Shown here one piece after another: positions 17,201 to 23,989 of a stretch of DNA of 27,998 bases (its first letter is position 1; every line of letters begins with the position of its first letter). Where the stretch lies: positions 1 to 27,998 of the forward strand of contig URJQ01000019.1 in the NCBI GenBank assembly GCA_900548195.1, in the 5' to 3' direction. The notes under the pieces were generated by a model. It searched no databases and was not told where the DNA came from. It saw only the letters and a program-made list of their open reading frames with translations. The stretch comes from an uncultured Prevotella sp. (lineage in GTDB: Bacteria; Bacteroidota; Bacteroidia; Bacteroidales; Bacteroidaceae). A program made the translations under genes and the position numbers.

Positions 17201-17363
17201 CCTCAAATCTAAGATAGCAAGTAGTATAGACATCGTCAGCGCTGACGGTTCTCAGAGCATGACCATCTACGGCATAGATGGTGAAAGGCGCCAGTCATTG
17301 CAACGTGGTCTCAACATCATCCGCACTTCCGATGGCAAGACAAGGAAAGTAATGGTAAAGTGA
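14202..17363 (+). CDS. Secreted multidomain GH98 endo-glycanase (probable endo-xylanase)
   Basis: This 1053-aa protein has a signal peptide ending ...FSASAQQ. The GH98 catalytic region starts with HPLWMVHIDVW and LIPDDIKPWV; GWNFAEQFWG (E138) and AVWDGPE (D287/E290) are likely catalytic-site segments. A GH98 C-terminal domain runs to about 600. Then come a CBM6/35-like module (~607-733, VEAENMDY...YIDQIIYTP), an InlB-repeat-like domain (~738-815), a jelly-roll-like domain (~825-985) and a C-terminal tail (~1004-1053) ending GLNIIRTSDGKTRKVMVK, like T9SS type A sorting tails. Known GH98 enzymes cut blood-group glycans (pneumococcus) or complex xylan (Bacteroides ovatus). The adjacent GH115 gene favours xylan. 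The substrate is inferred. Confidence 0.85.
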   Translation: MKRLIIFLTGLLCLCFSASAQQRRPIDNEHPLWMVHIDVWNAADPQKIINLIPDDIKPWVCMNLSLSCQYDKEKNVYKMPRSAVRTYKSWASICQLNGLWFTCQPASGGRTHLQVDDLETFEYFFKHYPNFLGWNFAEQFWGFDDNDMGSATQVGQIALFANLVKMSHKYGGFLTISFCGNIWSHGLSPVGMMKRNQDLLQACRDYPEAILWLYKYTQPWCFYNAESVTLSPFISGLAKNYGVRYDRCGWCGAMDSALGNNKAKYPIAAGIGTVMEQCGVNGGAVWDGPETIPDECFKESNNSIVDGYTRRNWTVYDGFRGAWIDMFRKIIDGTLYIPTRKEVVDSTRIAILANTSSGSDEDKYASWGSLYDGLYKQNDPTNPGNGQWMENRCYFKKTGRYRTIPLCIEMYDDIAKTIPMKINRATAKSNWANIKTKTALFDKYYPKMSTGDLFVSRVQNQLITYTPYTYLNNKRTATGRMPLLYNSCDSLTMTLGMLGSGIVREYSDHIDFYLNNYRSDSTAVVTETISIIGASGEPSFTIKKGQLAKGNATAEWNSVTGVYTLTVNHLGGINISVNCKGNATDRKTYCPTPIALPSPKQPEDYHGEIIVEAENMDYKNIGRIRLVNPYGDYFPDIVEFAGNGFVEMGNNTSATLRHQLSIKDGGIYRISIRYSNSPKKGKMRAIVNGKTTMIDIEKTAEGEWRKTTFDATLKSGSNKLIVTNTDGLPVYIDQIIYTPADKEAERYAINIRKAQHGGITSDISEATEGETVTLRISCDNGYRLKELRMVNGVHFTNGTTFSMDSYDEANQTITFVMPDDQVTIQPVFGNINELDATYWLDFSSTESGTLPPGWRCIQENNDVHEYPNSYTNGSRTMSGFNGFQSKAIYWRNNSAEYGRQSDYPLSLEPGDYNLGFTTAAWRNTPQYKVKIMTSDGIVIAQSSTITATPNANGYTSADLSSAQTVSLPFSISEKGDYIICFEDVSTAGGYHEFLLLECYILKSKIASSIDIVSADGSQSMTIYGIDGERRQSLQRGLNIIRTSDGKTRKVMVK

Positions 17364-17457
17364 TTTGGTGGTTTAGTGATTTTGTTGCCTGGTGATTTTG
17401 TTGTTTGGTGGTTTAGTTGTCTGATAGTTTTGTGGATAGAAATCTCAATATCAGACA
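17364..17457. repeat. TTTGGTGGTTTAG repeats and a 9-bp inverted repeat between GH98 and GH115
   Basis: Immediately after the GH98 stop, GTTTGGTGGTTTAG-like words and GGTGATTTTGTTG recur up to about 17418. They resemble the words in the nucleotidase leader. Then TGTCTGATA (17418-17426) and TATCAGACA (17449-17457) form a perfect inverted repeat with a 22-nt spacer. No TANNTTTG promoter was found before GH115, so it is probably read through from GH98, and this stretch could tune expression of the second gene. Confidence 0.6.
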
Positions 17458-17509
17458 CTTTACCGCCCGACAATAGAATTCTCTTTCCCATAAATAGAAA
17501 CAAAAACAA

Positions 17510-20053
17510 ATGAAAAAAGTAATAACGACACTTTCCCTTATCCTGATATGGATAACGGTAGTACAAGCTCAATCATTCTGCATAGCAGAAAAAGGAAACA
17601 CTGCATCGATCATCATTGACAAAAATGATTGGAAAGGAGTAATCCGTGCTGCAAATGATCTCGGCGACGATGTGCGCAAAGTATGTGGCAAGAATGCAGT
17701 AGTCAAGCATGAAAAGAATGCTAACAATGGCAATATAATAGTAGGCACCATTGGTAAAAGCCATATCATTGACACTCTCGTAAAGCAAGAAAAACTGGAT
17801 GTCAGCAAAGTAAAAGGTCAATGGGAATCGTTCATAATAGACATAGTGGACGGTAACCTCGTAGTGGCTGGTAGTGATAAGCGAGGCACCATCTATGGCA
17901 TTTACGAAATTAGTCAGCGAATTGGAGTATCACCATGGTACTGGTGGGCAGACGTTCCCGTTAAGCATCAGGACAATATATATTGGAATGATGGCAGATT
18001 CATTCAGCCTTCTCCGAAAGTAAAATATCGTGGAATATTCATAAATGATGAATGGCCGTCGTTCGGAGAATGGGCAACGACCCACTTTGGTGGAGTCAAC
18101 TCAAAGATGTATGCCAAGATGTTTGAACTAATCCTACGCCTGAAAGCCAATTATCTATGGCCTGCTATGTGGGCTTCTGCATTCAATGAAGATGATCCAT
18201 TGACACCACAAGTGGCTGACGATTACGGCATTGTCATGGGCACTTCACACCACGAACCTATGATGCGTGCTCACAGGGAATATGTCAATCGCAAAAACGC
18301 TATCGGACCATGGGACTATGCATCAAACAAAAAACGCATCGACCAATTCTTTCTCGAAGGTATGCAACGCAACAAAGCATTCGATAATCTCGTAACTATA
18401 GGTATGCGTGGCGATGGCGACGTGGCGATGGGAAAAGGCGATGACGAAGACAACATGAAGACGCTGAAGAATGTAATCAAAGGTCAACGACAGATTATCA
18501 AAAAGGTGTATGGCAAAGAGGATGCCGTACCACAACTCTGGGCTATCTTCACTGAGGTGCAACGCTATTATGACGCAGGTTTCACCGTGCCTGATGATGT
18601 CACCCTATTGCTTTGCGACAACAATTGGGGCTATATCCGACGCATCGGTAGAGACTTTGAGCGCAAACGCAAAGGAGGACTCGGACTATATTATCATATC
18701 GACATGAATGGCGGACCATGGAATGACAGATGGGTAAACACCACCACCATTCCGAAACTGCGCGAGCAACTCAATCTGGCATACAAGACAGGCATCGACC
18801 GCATCTGGATTATCAATGTAGGAGACCTCAAACCTAAGGAAGTGCCTATCGACTTCATAATGCATTATGCCTGGAATCCTGATGGCGTGAAAGCTGGAGA
18901 CGAACAGGCATGGTTAGAGAATTTTACCGCTTCTGCATTCGGAAAAGAATATGCTAAGGAATCTGCCGACCTTATAGCAAAATATTCTAAGTATAATCTT
19001 TGGCGCAAAGCAGAAGCTGAAGTGCCTGGTATCTTCAATAAGCAGGAAATGGAGAAGACTGACAGTCTTTGGCTCTCGCTGACTGCTCACGCAGAAATTC
19101 TAAGAAGCAAGATTCCTGTTCAAGCTCAGGATGCCTTTTATCAACTGGTCTATTATCCAGTAGTGGCAAGTGCAGGAGTCCACATGATATATAATGCCGC
19201 AACGCGTGGTAATTCTAATCTGATAGAACAACTAATGGCTCGCGATAAGCAACTCAGCGATTTCTACCACCAAATGGCTGATGGAAAATGGAATAAGATG
19301 ATGCAGGACAAGCATATCGGTTACACCAACTGGTATATGCCGAAGGAAAACACTAATCCTATGCTTCTCTCGCGTCAAGTAGTCAGAGAGGGATATAAAG
19401 AGAAGGCTCCTATCGATGATCCTCAACGTGGCTTCCTTGATTTCAATGTAGCCTATGCTCTCAAAGATCAGCCTACCACTAAGGAATACTCCATTCCTGC
19501 TTACCGCTTCGACCGTATCACTAAAGGCAAAAATGCCACATGGATGTTCTTGCCAGACCTCGGACGTGGCAAAGGATGTATGGGTAGCAATAACGTATTG
19601 GCACAGAATAGCGGAGCTACATTGGAATACGACATCGACCTGACCTCTGATGGTACTGTAGCTATCGGCATCCTACCTACGCAGGATGTCAACCCTTCTC
19701 GTGGTCTGCGCATTGGCATACAGATAGACGACCAACCGATGCAAACTATCGATGCACGTCGTGGACTCGTAGATACATTCAGCGAATATAATCCTCAAAA
19801 CATCTCACGTTCTAAGGTATTAAAGGCATTGCCACCAAGTAGCAAGCTCGCTCTTAGTGGTTTCTGGCAAGGCAGGCAGTTGCCAAGACGCAGCGAAGTA
19901 TTTGATAATATCCGCTGGCTCGATGCCTCATTCCCAAGCATAAGCACCGGTCGCCACACTCTCAAAATCATCATGATTGACCCAGAGATTGTAGTTGAGC
20001 AAATCGTAGTAAATCCAGACAACAACCATTATAGTTATTTCGGCAACCAATAA
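17510..20053 (+). CDS. GH115 alpha-glucuronidase
   Basis: This 847-aa secreted enzyme should remove (4-O-methyl)-glucuronic acid from internal and terminal xylose of glucuronoxylan, the GH115 activity. A signal peptide (MKKVITTLSLILIWITVVQA) leads into the family N-terminal domain (~23-170: GTIYGIYEISQRIGVSPWYWWADVP). The catalytic TIM-barrel segment has family-typical blocks RGIFINDEWPSFGEWA (~174-190), NYLWPAMWASAFNEDDP (~215-230), GTSHHEPMMR (~243-252) and LLLCDNNWGYIRR. A helical region and a C-terminal beta domain (~640-840) complete it. Length matches characterised bacterial GH115 proteins. It follows GH98 by 146 nt with no promoter seen, so the two are likely co-transcribed. It ends in FGNQ without a T9SS tail, unlike its neighbour. 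Confidence 0.93.
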   Translation: MKKVITTLSLILIWITVVQAQSFCIAEKGNTASIIIDKNDWKGVIRAANDLGDDVRKVCGKNAVVKHEKNANNGNIIVGTIGKSHIIDTLVKQEKLDVSKVKGQWESFIIDIVDGNLVVAGSDKRGTIYGIYEISQRIGVSPWYWWADVPVKHQDNIYWNDGRFIQPSPKVKYRGIFINDEWPSFGEWATTHFGGVNSKMYAKMFELILRLKANYLWPAMWASAFNEDDPLTPQVADDYGIVMGTSHHEPMMRAHREYVNRKNAIGPWDYASNKKRIDQFFLEGMQRNKAFDNLVTIGMRGDGDVAMGKGDDEDNMKTLKNVIKGQRQIIKKVYGKEDAVPQLWAIFTEVQRYYDAGFTVPDDVTLLLCDNNWGYIRRIGRDFERKRKGGLGLYYHIDMNGGPWNDRWVNTTTIPKLREQLNLAYKTGIDRIWIINVGDLKPKEVPIDFIMHYAWNPDGVKAGDEQAWLENFTASAFGKEYAKESADLIAKYSKYNLWRKAEAEVPGIFNKQEMEKTDSLWLSLTAHAEILRSKIPVQAQDAFYQLVYYPVVASAGVHMIYNAATRGNSNLIEQLMARDKQLSDFYHQMADGKWNKMMQDKHIGYTNWYMPKENTNPMLLSRQVVREGYKEKAPIDDPQRGFLDFNVAYALKDQPTTKEYSIPAYRFDRITKGKNATWMFLPDLGRGKGCMGSNNVLAQNSGATLEYDIDLTSDGTVAIGILPTQDVNPSRGLRIGIQIDDQPMQTIDARRGLVDTFSEYNPQNISRSKVLKALPPSSKLALSGFWQGRQLPRRSEVFDNIRWLDASFPSISTGRHTLKIIMIDPEIVVEQIVVNPDNNHYSYFGNQ

Positions 20054-20102
20054 CTTATAATCAAGCATATTTCGTATCGACATCGAAGATTCTGAAAAAT
20101 TT

Positions 20103-20140
20103 AAAAAGTGCTCGGAAATGAATTTCTGAGCACTTTTTTT
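20103..20140 (+). terminator. Terminator after GH115
   Basis: A 17-bp stem (20103-20119 with 20122-20138, one G-T pair) has a 2-nt loop as drawn and is flanked by A5 and T7. It lies 50 nt after the GH115 stop and would also stop transcripts from the opposite strand. Confidence 0.9.
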
Positions 20141-20172
20141 ATGTTTTATTTTGAAAGCGGTTTTTTGGTATC

Positions 20173-20210
20173 GCGTTGCAATAGTTAAGCTTTTGCAACG
20201 CCATTGTTAA
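20173..20210. repeat. Two-unit relative of the 22-bp repeat, in inverted orientation
   Basis: GCGTTGCAA (20173-20181) and TTGCAACGC (20193-20201) form a perfect 9-bp inverted repeat. ATAGTTAA (20181) and ATTGTTAA (20203) recur exactly 22 bp apart. The complement of this stretch matches units 9-10 of the array at 9662-9690 at about 25 of 30 positions (shared words CGTTG, AAAGCTT and TATTGCAA). It lies between GH115 and the convergent lipoprotein gene. Confidence 0.6.
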
Positions 20211-20280
20211 TTCGCATGATTTTCTGCTATTTACAATTTACCCACAAAGACTGTACTACATTGTGGAATTATGCACCGCT

Positions 20281-21687
20281 TTATTTCTTTACGAACTTAA
20301 GATACTTTACGAGACGGAGGTAATAGGTCGTTTTTTCTCCTGCTTTTGTGATAGTAGCAGACTTATAGCTGTAGGTATGTTCAGCATCTTCACAGAGATA
20401 TCGGACTGTAGATGTTCCATACATTTGAATCAATCCAGTGCCACCACAGGTCTCGAGAGCGGAATTTATCAATGCTCGATTGTTATCATATGAATAGAGA
20501 TTATGGAGACCATTTGCATCCAAACGATTTGGAATGCTCCATCCGGATATACCTTTCTCTTCGTATTGTGCTGCTATTTCTTTAGCTTCATTTGGTCTTT
20601 GACCTATTGCACTGCTAACACCACTCCACTCTTTAGTAGAAATAAGCATTACTTGACATTCGTTTTTCGATATTTCATCAACAATAGCTACGACATGACC
20701 GTTCCAGATATCGCCTTGATCTGGAAATGAAGTGACTGTAATCTCTGTGGATTCTGGGTTAGACGGAGTCTCTGGCTGTACGGTTTCTGGTCCGAAATTG
20801 AATGCTTCTTTGACTTCATCTGCCCATTTACCGGCAGATATATCAGTATTGATAGTCACATCATCATCGGAAGAACCTCCACCACCTTCTGCTTTTCCTT
20901 TGTAAGTAGCCGTGAAATTATAAGGAGTACCAGCAAGAAGACTTGCATTATAGGTATGTGAATAAGACACATCACCTGTTGTTCCACCAGAGAAAGAGAT
21001 GGTAATGGAAGGCTGGGCATTGACAGAAGGAAGGATATAGAACTTTCCTGTGGACCAAGTAGCGCCATTATTAGAAGCAGCACCCTTCACACAAGGCACA
21101 GTAACCATCATTTTACCACTCAAATCGGCTGCAAGAGTCATGTCAGTATATGCAGAACTCAAAGTGACATCAACCGAAGTGACCGATGAAGGCACGTCAT
21201 TGATAGTCACTGAGAGACTTGCCTGGCGATAGCCGAGAGAGATATGAGCAATCTGATCGGAAGAAGTGACATTGATATCAGCAGAGCCTGTCATCAACGG
21301 CTCTGTGGCATAACCACTTTTAGGCATACTGAAAGTTGCATTCCAATCCTTTACCGACGACAAAGACTCATAGGAAGAAGGGAGAGAAACAGCAGTAAGA
21401 TGATACCTTCCTTTCTTCAATTTCAGCGTAGCAGAAGCGTCATCCTTGCTATTGATGACGGTGGAAGTGACGTTATTGCCTTCCGTATCGAAAGCATAAA
21501 TAGTTAGAGGATAAGCGACATCAGTATTATCAATCGCTTTTGCCACGAGTTTGACATCCCTTGTCACGCCAGACGTATTAGTCTGGGCGCCGTCTTCGCC
21601 ATCTTCCAGCATATCCACTTTCTCACAAGAGGAGAGGATACAGCAGGTCATTGCGAAACTGAGAAACAGAGTTCCAATAGACTTCAT
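20281..21687 (-). CDS. Fimbrillin-like lipoprotein with extra C-terminal domain
   Basis: This 468-aa protein has a lipoprotein signal: hydrophobic stretch and lipobox LSSC with Cys21. Residues ~40-270 are beta-rich and threonine/serine-rich, with the feel of FimB/Mfa2-type fimbrillin domains (LKKGRYHLTAVSLP, ISLGYRQASLSVTIND, YNFTATYKG). A flexible Gly/Ser/Asp linker (EGGGGSSDDD, ~272-281) follows. The C-terminal ~150 residues (HVVAIVDEISKNECQVMLIST, ISGWSIPNRLDANGL) resemble the Lcl/DUF1566-like domain often added to Bacteroidetes surface proteins. It is likely surface-exposed, as a fimbrial anchor, tip or stand-alone adhesin. There are no pilus partners beside it. The family call is tentative; the lipoprotein call is firm. 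Confidence 0.65.
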   Translation of the reverse strand: MKSIGTLFLSFAMTCCILSSCEKVDMLEDGEDGAQTNTSGVTRDVKLVAKAIDNTDVAYPLTIYAFDTEGNNVTSTVINSKDDASATLKLKKGRYHLTAVSLPSSYESLSSVKDWNATFSMPKSGYATEPLMTGSADINVTSSDQIAHISLGYRQASLSVTINDVPSSVTSVDVTLSSAYTDMTLAADLSGKMMVTVPCVKGAASNNGATWSTGKFYILPSVNAQPSITISFSGGTTGDVSYSHTYNASLLAGTPYNFTATYKGKAEGGGGSSDDDVTINTDISAGKWADEVKEAFNFGPETVQPETPSNPESTEITVTSFPDQGDIWNGHVVAIVDEISKNECQVMLISTKEWSGVSSAIGQRPNEAKEIAAQYEEKGISGWSIPNRLDANGLHNLYSYDNNRALINSALETCGGTGLIQMYGTSTVRYLCEDAEHTYSYKSATITKAGEKTTYYLRLVKYLKFVKK

Positions 21688-21783
21688 TGTTGAAACATAT
21701 TTTTTAGGTTAGACTTATAGTTAGATTATGAATATCGCCATCATAACATCAAAGGGATGAAAATCAGGCTATAAGGATGGAAA

Positions 21784-21822
21784 GCCATATATCGCAGATA
21801 CTAAATCATGCGATATTATGGC
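21784..21822 (-). terminator. Hairpin just after the dehydratase gene, possible terminator
   Basis: A stem of 13-14 bases with a single bulge pairs 21784-21796 with 21809-21822 (perfect core ATATCGCA/TGCGATAT), with a 12-nt loop. It starts 11 nt past the stop at 21833. The U-run expected on the minus strand is weak, so it may be a partial terminator or an RNA-stabilising end before the lipoprotein gene. Confidence 0.45.
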
Positions 21823-21832
21823 ATTCTTGCTT

Positions 21833-23776
21833 TTAGTCGAGCGTCTCATATTTAGAATGACGCGACTTGTATTCAGGCACTATCTCCTTCATTTTCTTGA
21901 CGATAGCCATATCATCATAAGTAAATGACAGGTCATAGAGTTCCTTTTCATTCTGAAGTGCGAGGTCATAAGGATATTCTCTTACCCTTGCGACCATAAT
22001 TTTAGGATGCGGTGTCGGTCTGTTAGACTCAGCTTCAGAGAGCACTTCCTCATAAAGTTTCTCTCCATCACGCAGTCCAGTAAACTGTATCTTCACGTCC
22101 TTTGCATGAGAAAGGTCAATCATGCGCTGTGCAAGGTCGGCTATACGCACCGGTTTGCCCATATCAAAGACGAATATCTCGCCGCCATGTCCCATCGTAC
22201 CAGCCTCAAGAACGAGCTGGCAAGCCTCTGGAATGAGCATGAAGAAACGTATGATGTCAGGATGTGTCACCGTAACCGGACCGCCCTTCTTTATCTGTTC
22301 CTTGAAAATAGGAATGACCGAACCGTTAGAGCCCAACACATTGCCAAAGCGGGTGGTGATAAATTGGGTAGTTGGTTGTGGGTTGTTGGTTGCAGGTTGC
22401 GCCACATTACCCTTATAAGAGCCATCAGCTATCGCCTTATTGAGCGCCTGACAATATATCTCACAAATACGCTTGGAGCATCCCATCACGTTAGTTGGGT
22501 TGACAGCTTTATCTGTAGAAATCATGACAAACTTCTTAGTGCCATACTTCACCGCGAGGTCTGCTATCACGCGCGTACCATATATATTATTCTGCACAGC
22601 CATTGCTGGATTGTCTTCCATCATCGGCACATGCTTGTAAGCGGCAGCATGGAACACATATTCGGGTCTATGCTTACGGAAAATCTCCTCCATTTGTGTC
22701 TGATTGCATATAGAGCCCACGATGGTAGGAGCGACCATTTCTGGATAATTGCGCATCATATAGAGGCGAACATCGTGCATTGGTGTCTCAGCCTGATCGA
22801 CAAGAACCAGTTCGGCAGGCGCAAAAGTAGCCACCTGACGAGCCATTTCCGAGCCGATAGAGCCGGCAGCACCAGTGATAAGGATACGTTTTCCTCTTAG
22901 CATGGCTCCAATGGCCTCCATATCGACCTCAATCTTCTCGCGCGGCAGGAGGTCTTCGATATCCACTTCATGCAGCTGTCTGTGACTGAGACTTGACTTT
23001 CCGTCCCAAGCCTCCGCCTCCGGCATCATCATTATATGCACTCCTGCATCGATGATGGTCTTCACCAGAGCATCGTTGTTACGGAATTCGTTGACGAAAA
23101 GAGGCGAAACGAAAATGCTGCTGATGTGATATTTCTCAATGATATCCTTGATATTCTCGTCAGCATAATAGATTTTCGAACCGAGGAGATAGAGATTCTT
23201 GAGGTCCTTGTCAGGAGTAATGAATCCCTTTACGATATACTGTGCAGGATGCTCATTGCGCACGCTCGTGGCAAGGGCGATGCCTCCCTGCTTCACTCCA
23301 TAGATGAGAATATTCTGCGCATTACTCTTTTCCTTGATGAAATCATACATCATGGCGACTGCCATGCGGAAAAGACACATGAAGAGTGATGACAACGCCA
23401 CGGAGCAAGCCGTCAGTTTGAGCGAGAGCATATCCTCCCATACGTCGTATTCCTTCAGCACATAGCAGACACACCAGAAGAGGACAGAGCCGCAAAGGCA
23501 AGCCATCACGACCCTAAAGAGGTCAAAAAAACTGGAGAAACGCAGGATTCCTGAGTAGGTGTGGAACACTTTCATGAACACCCACAGGAACGGAAGCGAA
23601 GCCAGAGAAAGGACACAGAACTTGAAGAAGTTTGCTATAAGGAAACTATTGTCCACCAACAGATACGCCGCAAACATACTGGAGAACAGTATTATCACGC
23701 TGTCCACCACGAGAATCATCCAATAAGGAAGGGCGTTTCTGGAAAAATATTTCTGAAAAAGATAAAATCCACTCAT
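21833..23776 (-). CDS. UDP-sugar 4,6-dehydratase, PglF/CapD/WbpM type
   Basis: This 647-aa membrane enzyme makes a 4-keto-6-deoxy sugar nucleotide for surface-glycan synthesis, probably from UDP-GlcNAc. About four TM helices (~15-145) are followed by a CoA-binding-like Rossmann domain (~153-255) and an SDR domain. The NAD motif is TGAAGSIGSE (301-310). Active-site blocks are AAYKHVPMMEDNP (K381) and STDKAVNPTNVMGCSKR (D422, K423, with Met431 in place of the usual Tyr, as is normal for this family). Residues ~455-470 (...NVAQPATNNPQPTT) are a Pro/Gln/Asn/Thr-rich insert before QFITTRFGNVLGSNGSV; related proteins normally have only a short link there. It is third in the wza-wzc cluster, after a 213-nt structured gap. 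Confidence 0.92.
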   Translation of the reverse strand: MSGFYLFQKYFSRNALPYWMILVVDSVIILFSSMFAAYLLVDNSFLIANFFKFCVLSLASLPFLWVFMKVFHTYSGILRFSSFFDLFRVVMACLCGSVLFWCVCYVLKEYDVWEDMLSLKLTACSVALSSLFMCLFRMAVAMMYDFIKEKSNAQNILIYGVKQGGIALATSVRNEHPAQYIVKGFITPDKDLKNLYLLGSKIYYADENIKDIIEKYHISSIFVSPLFVNEFRNNDALVKTIIDAGVHIMMMPEAEAWDGKSSLSHRQLHEVDIEDLLPREKIEVDMEAIGAMLRGKRILITGAAGSIGSEMARQVATFAPAELVLVDQAETPMHDVRLYMMRNYPEMVAPTIVGSICNQTQMEEIFRKHRPEYVFHAAAYKHVPMMEDNPAMAVQNNIYGTRVIADLAVKYGTKKFVMISTDKAVNPTNVMGCSKRICEIYCQALNKAIADGSYKGNVAQPATNNPQPTTQFITTRFGNVLGSNGSVIPIFKEQIKKGGPVTVTHPDIIRFFMLIPEACQLVLEAGTMGHGGEIFVFDMGKPVRIADLAQRMIDLSHAKDVKIQFTGLRDGEKLYEEVLSEAESNRPTPHPKIMVARVREYPYDLALQNEKELYDLSFTYDDMAIVKKMKEIVPEYKSRHSKYETLD

Positions 23777-23989
23777 TATTTTTAACCGTTTGATTACAGA
23801 AGGCTCGCCTTCTCGACTGTATAGGGGGGGGTAATTTTGCTCATAGTGTAAAGTTTTAATTACCTTGAAGGTGGGTTCTATAAATCTAAACTGCCAACAC
23901 TGCTTCTATAAAGAAGGAGCCATATCGCCATATTACATTTACAGAACCCACATTATTATATTCTAAGTAATGGGCGGAAAACCCAATGA
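23777..23989 (-). promoter_or_regulatory. Structured gap between wzc and the dehydratase gene, with a C8 tract
   Basis: GTGGGTTCT (23871-23879) pairs with AGAACCCAC (23943-23951), with TAAA/TTTA extending the stem after one mismatch. On the minus strand this is followed by a run of eight C (23824-23831), then a tight hairpin AGAAGG-CGAG-CCTTCT (23798-23813), then the ATG at 23776. The gap interrupts a probable operon and could attenuate or process the transcript. No promoter box was recognised. Confidence 0.5.

Noticed and set aside
22007..22900. A 297-codon plus-strand frame opposite the dehydratase gene.
   Set aside because: It is antisense to a well-supported conserved enzyme, and its His/Arg/Leu-rich translation matches no domain.
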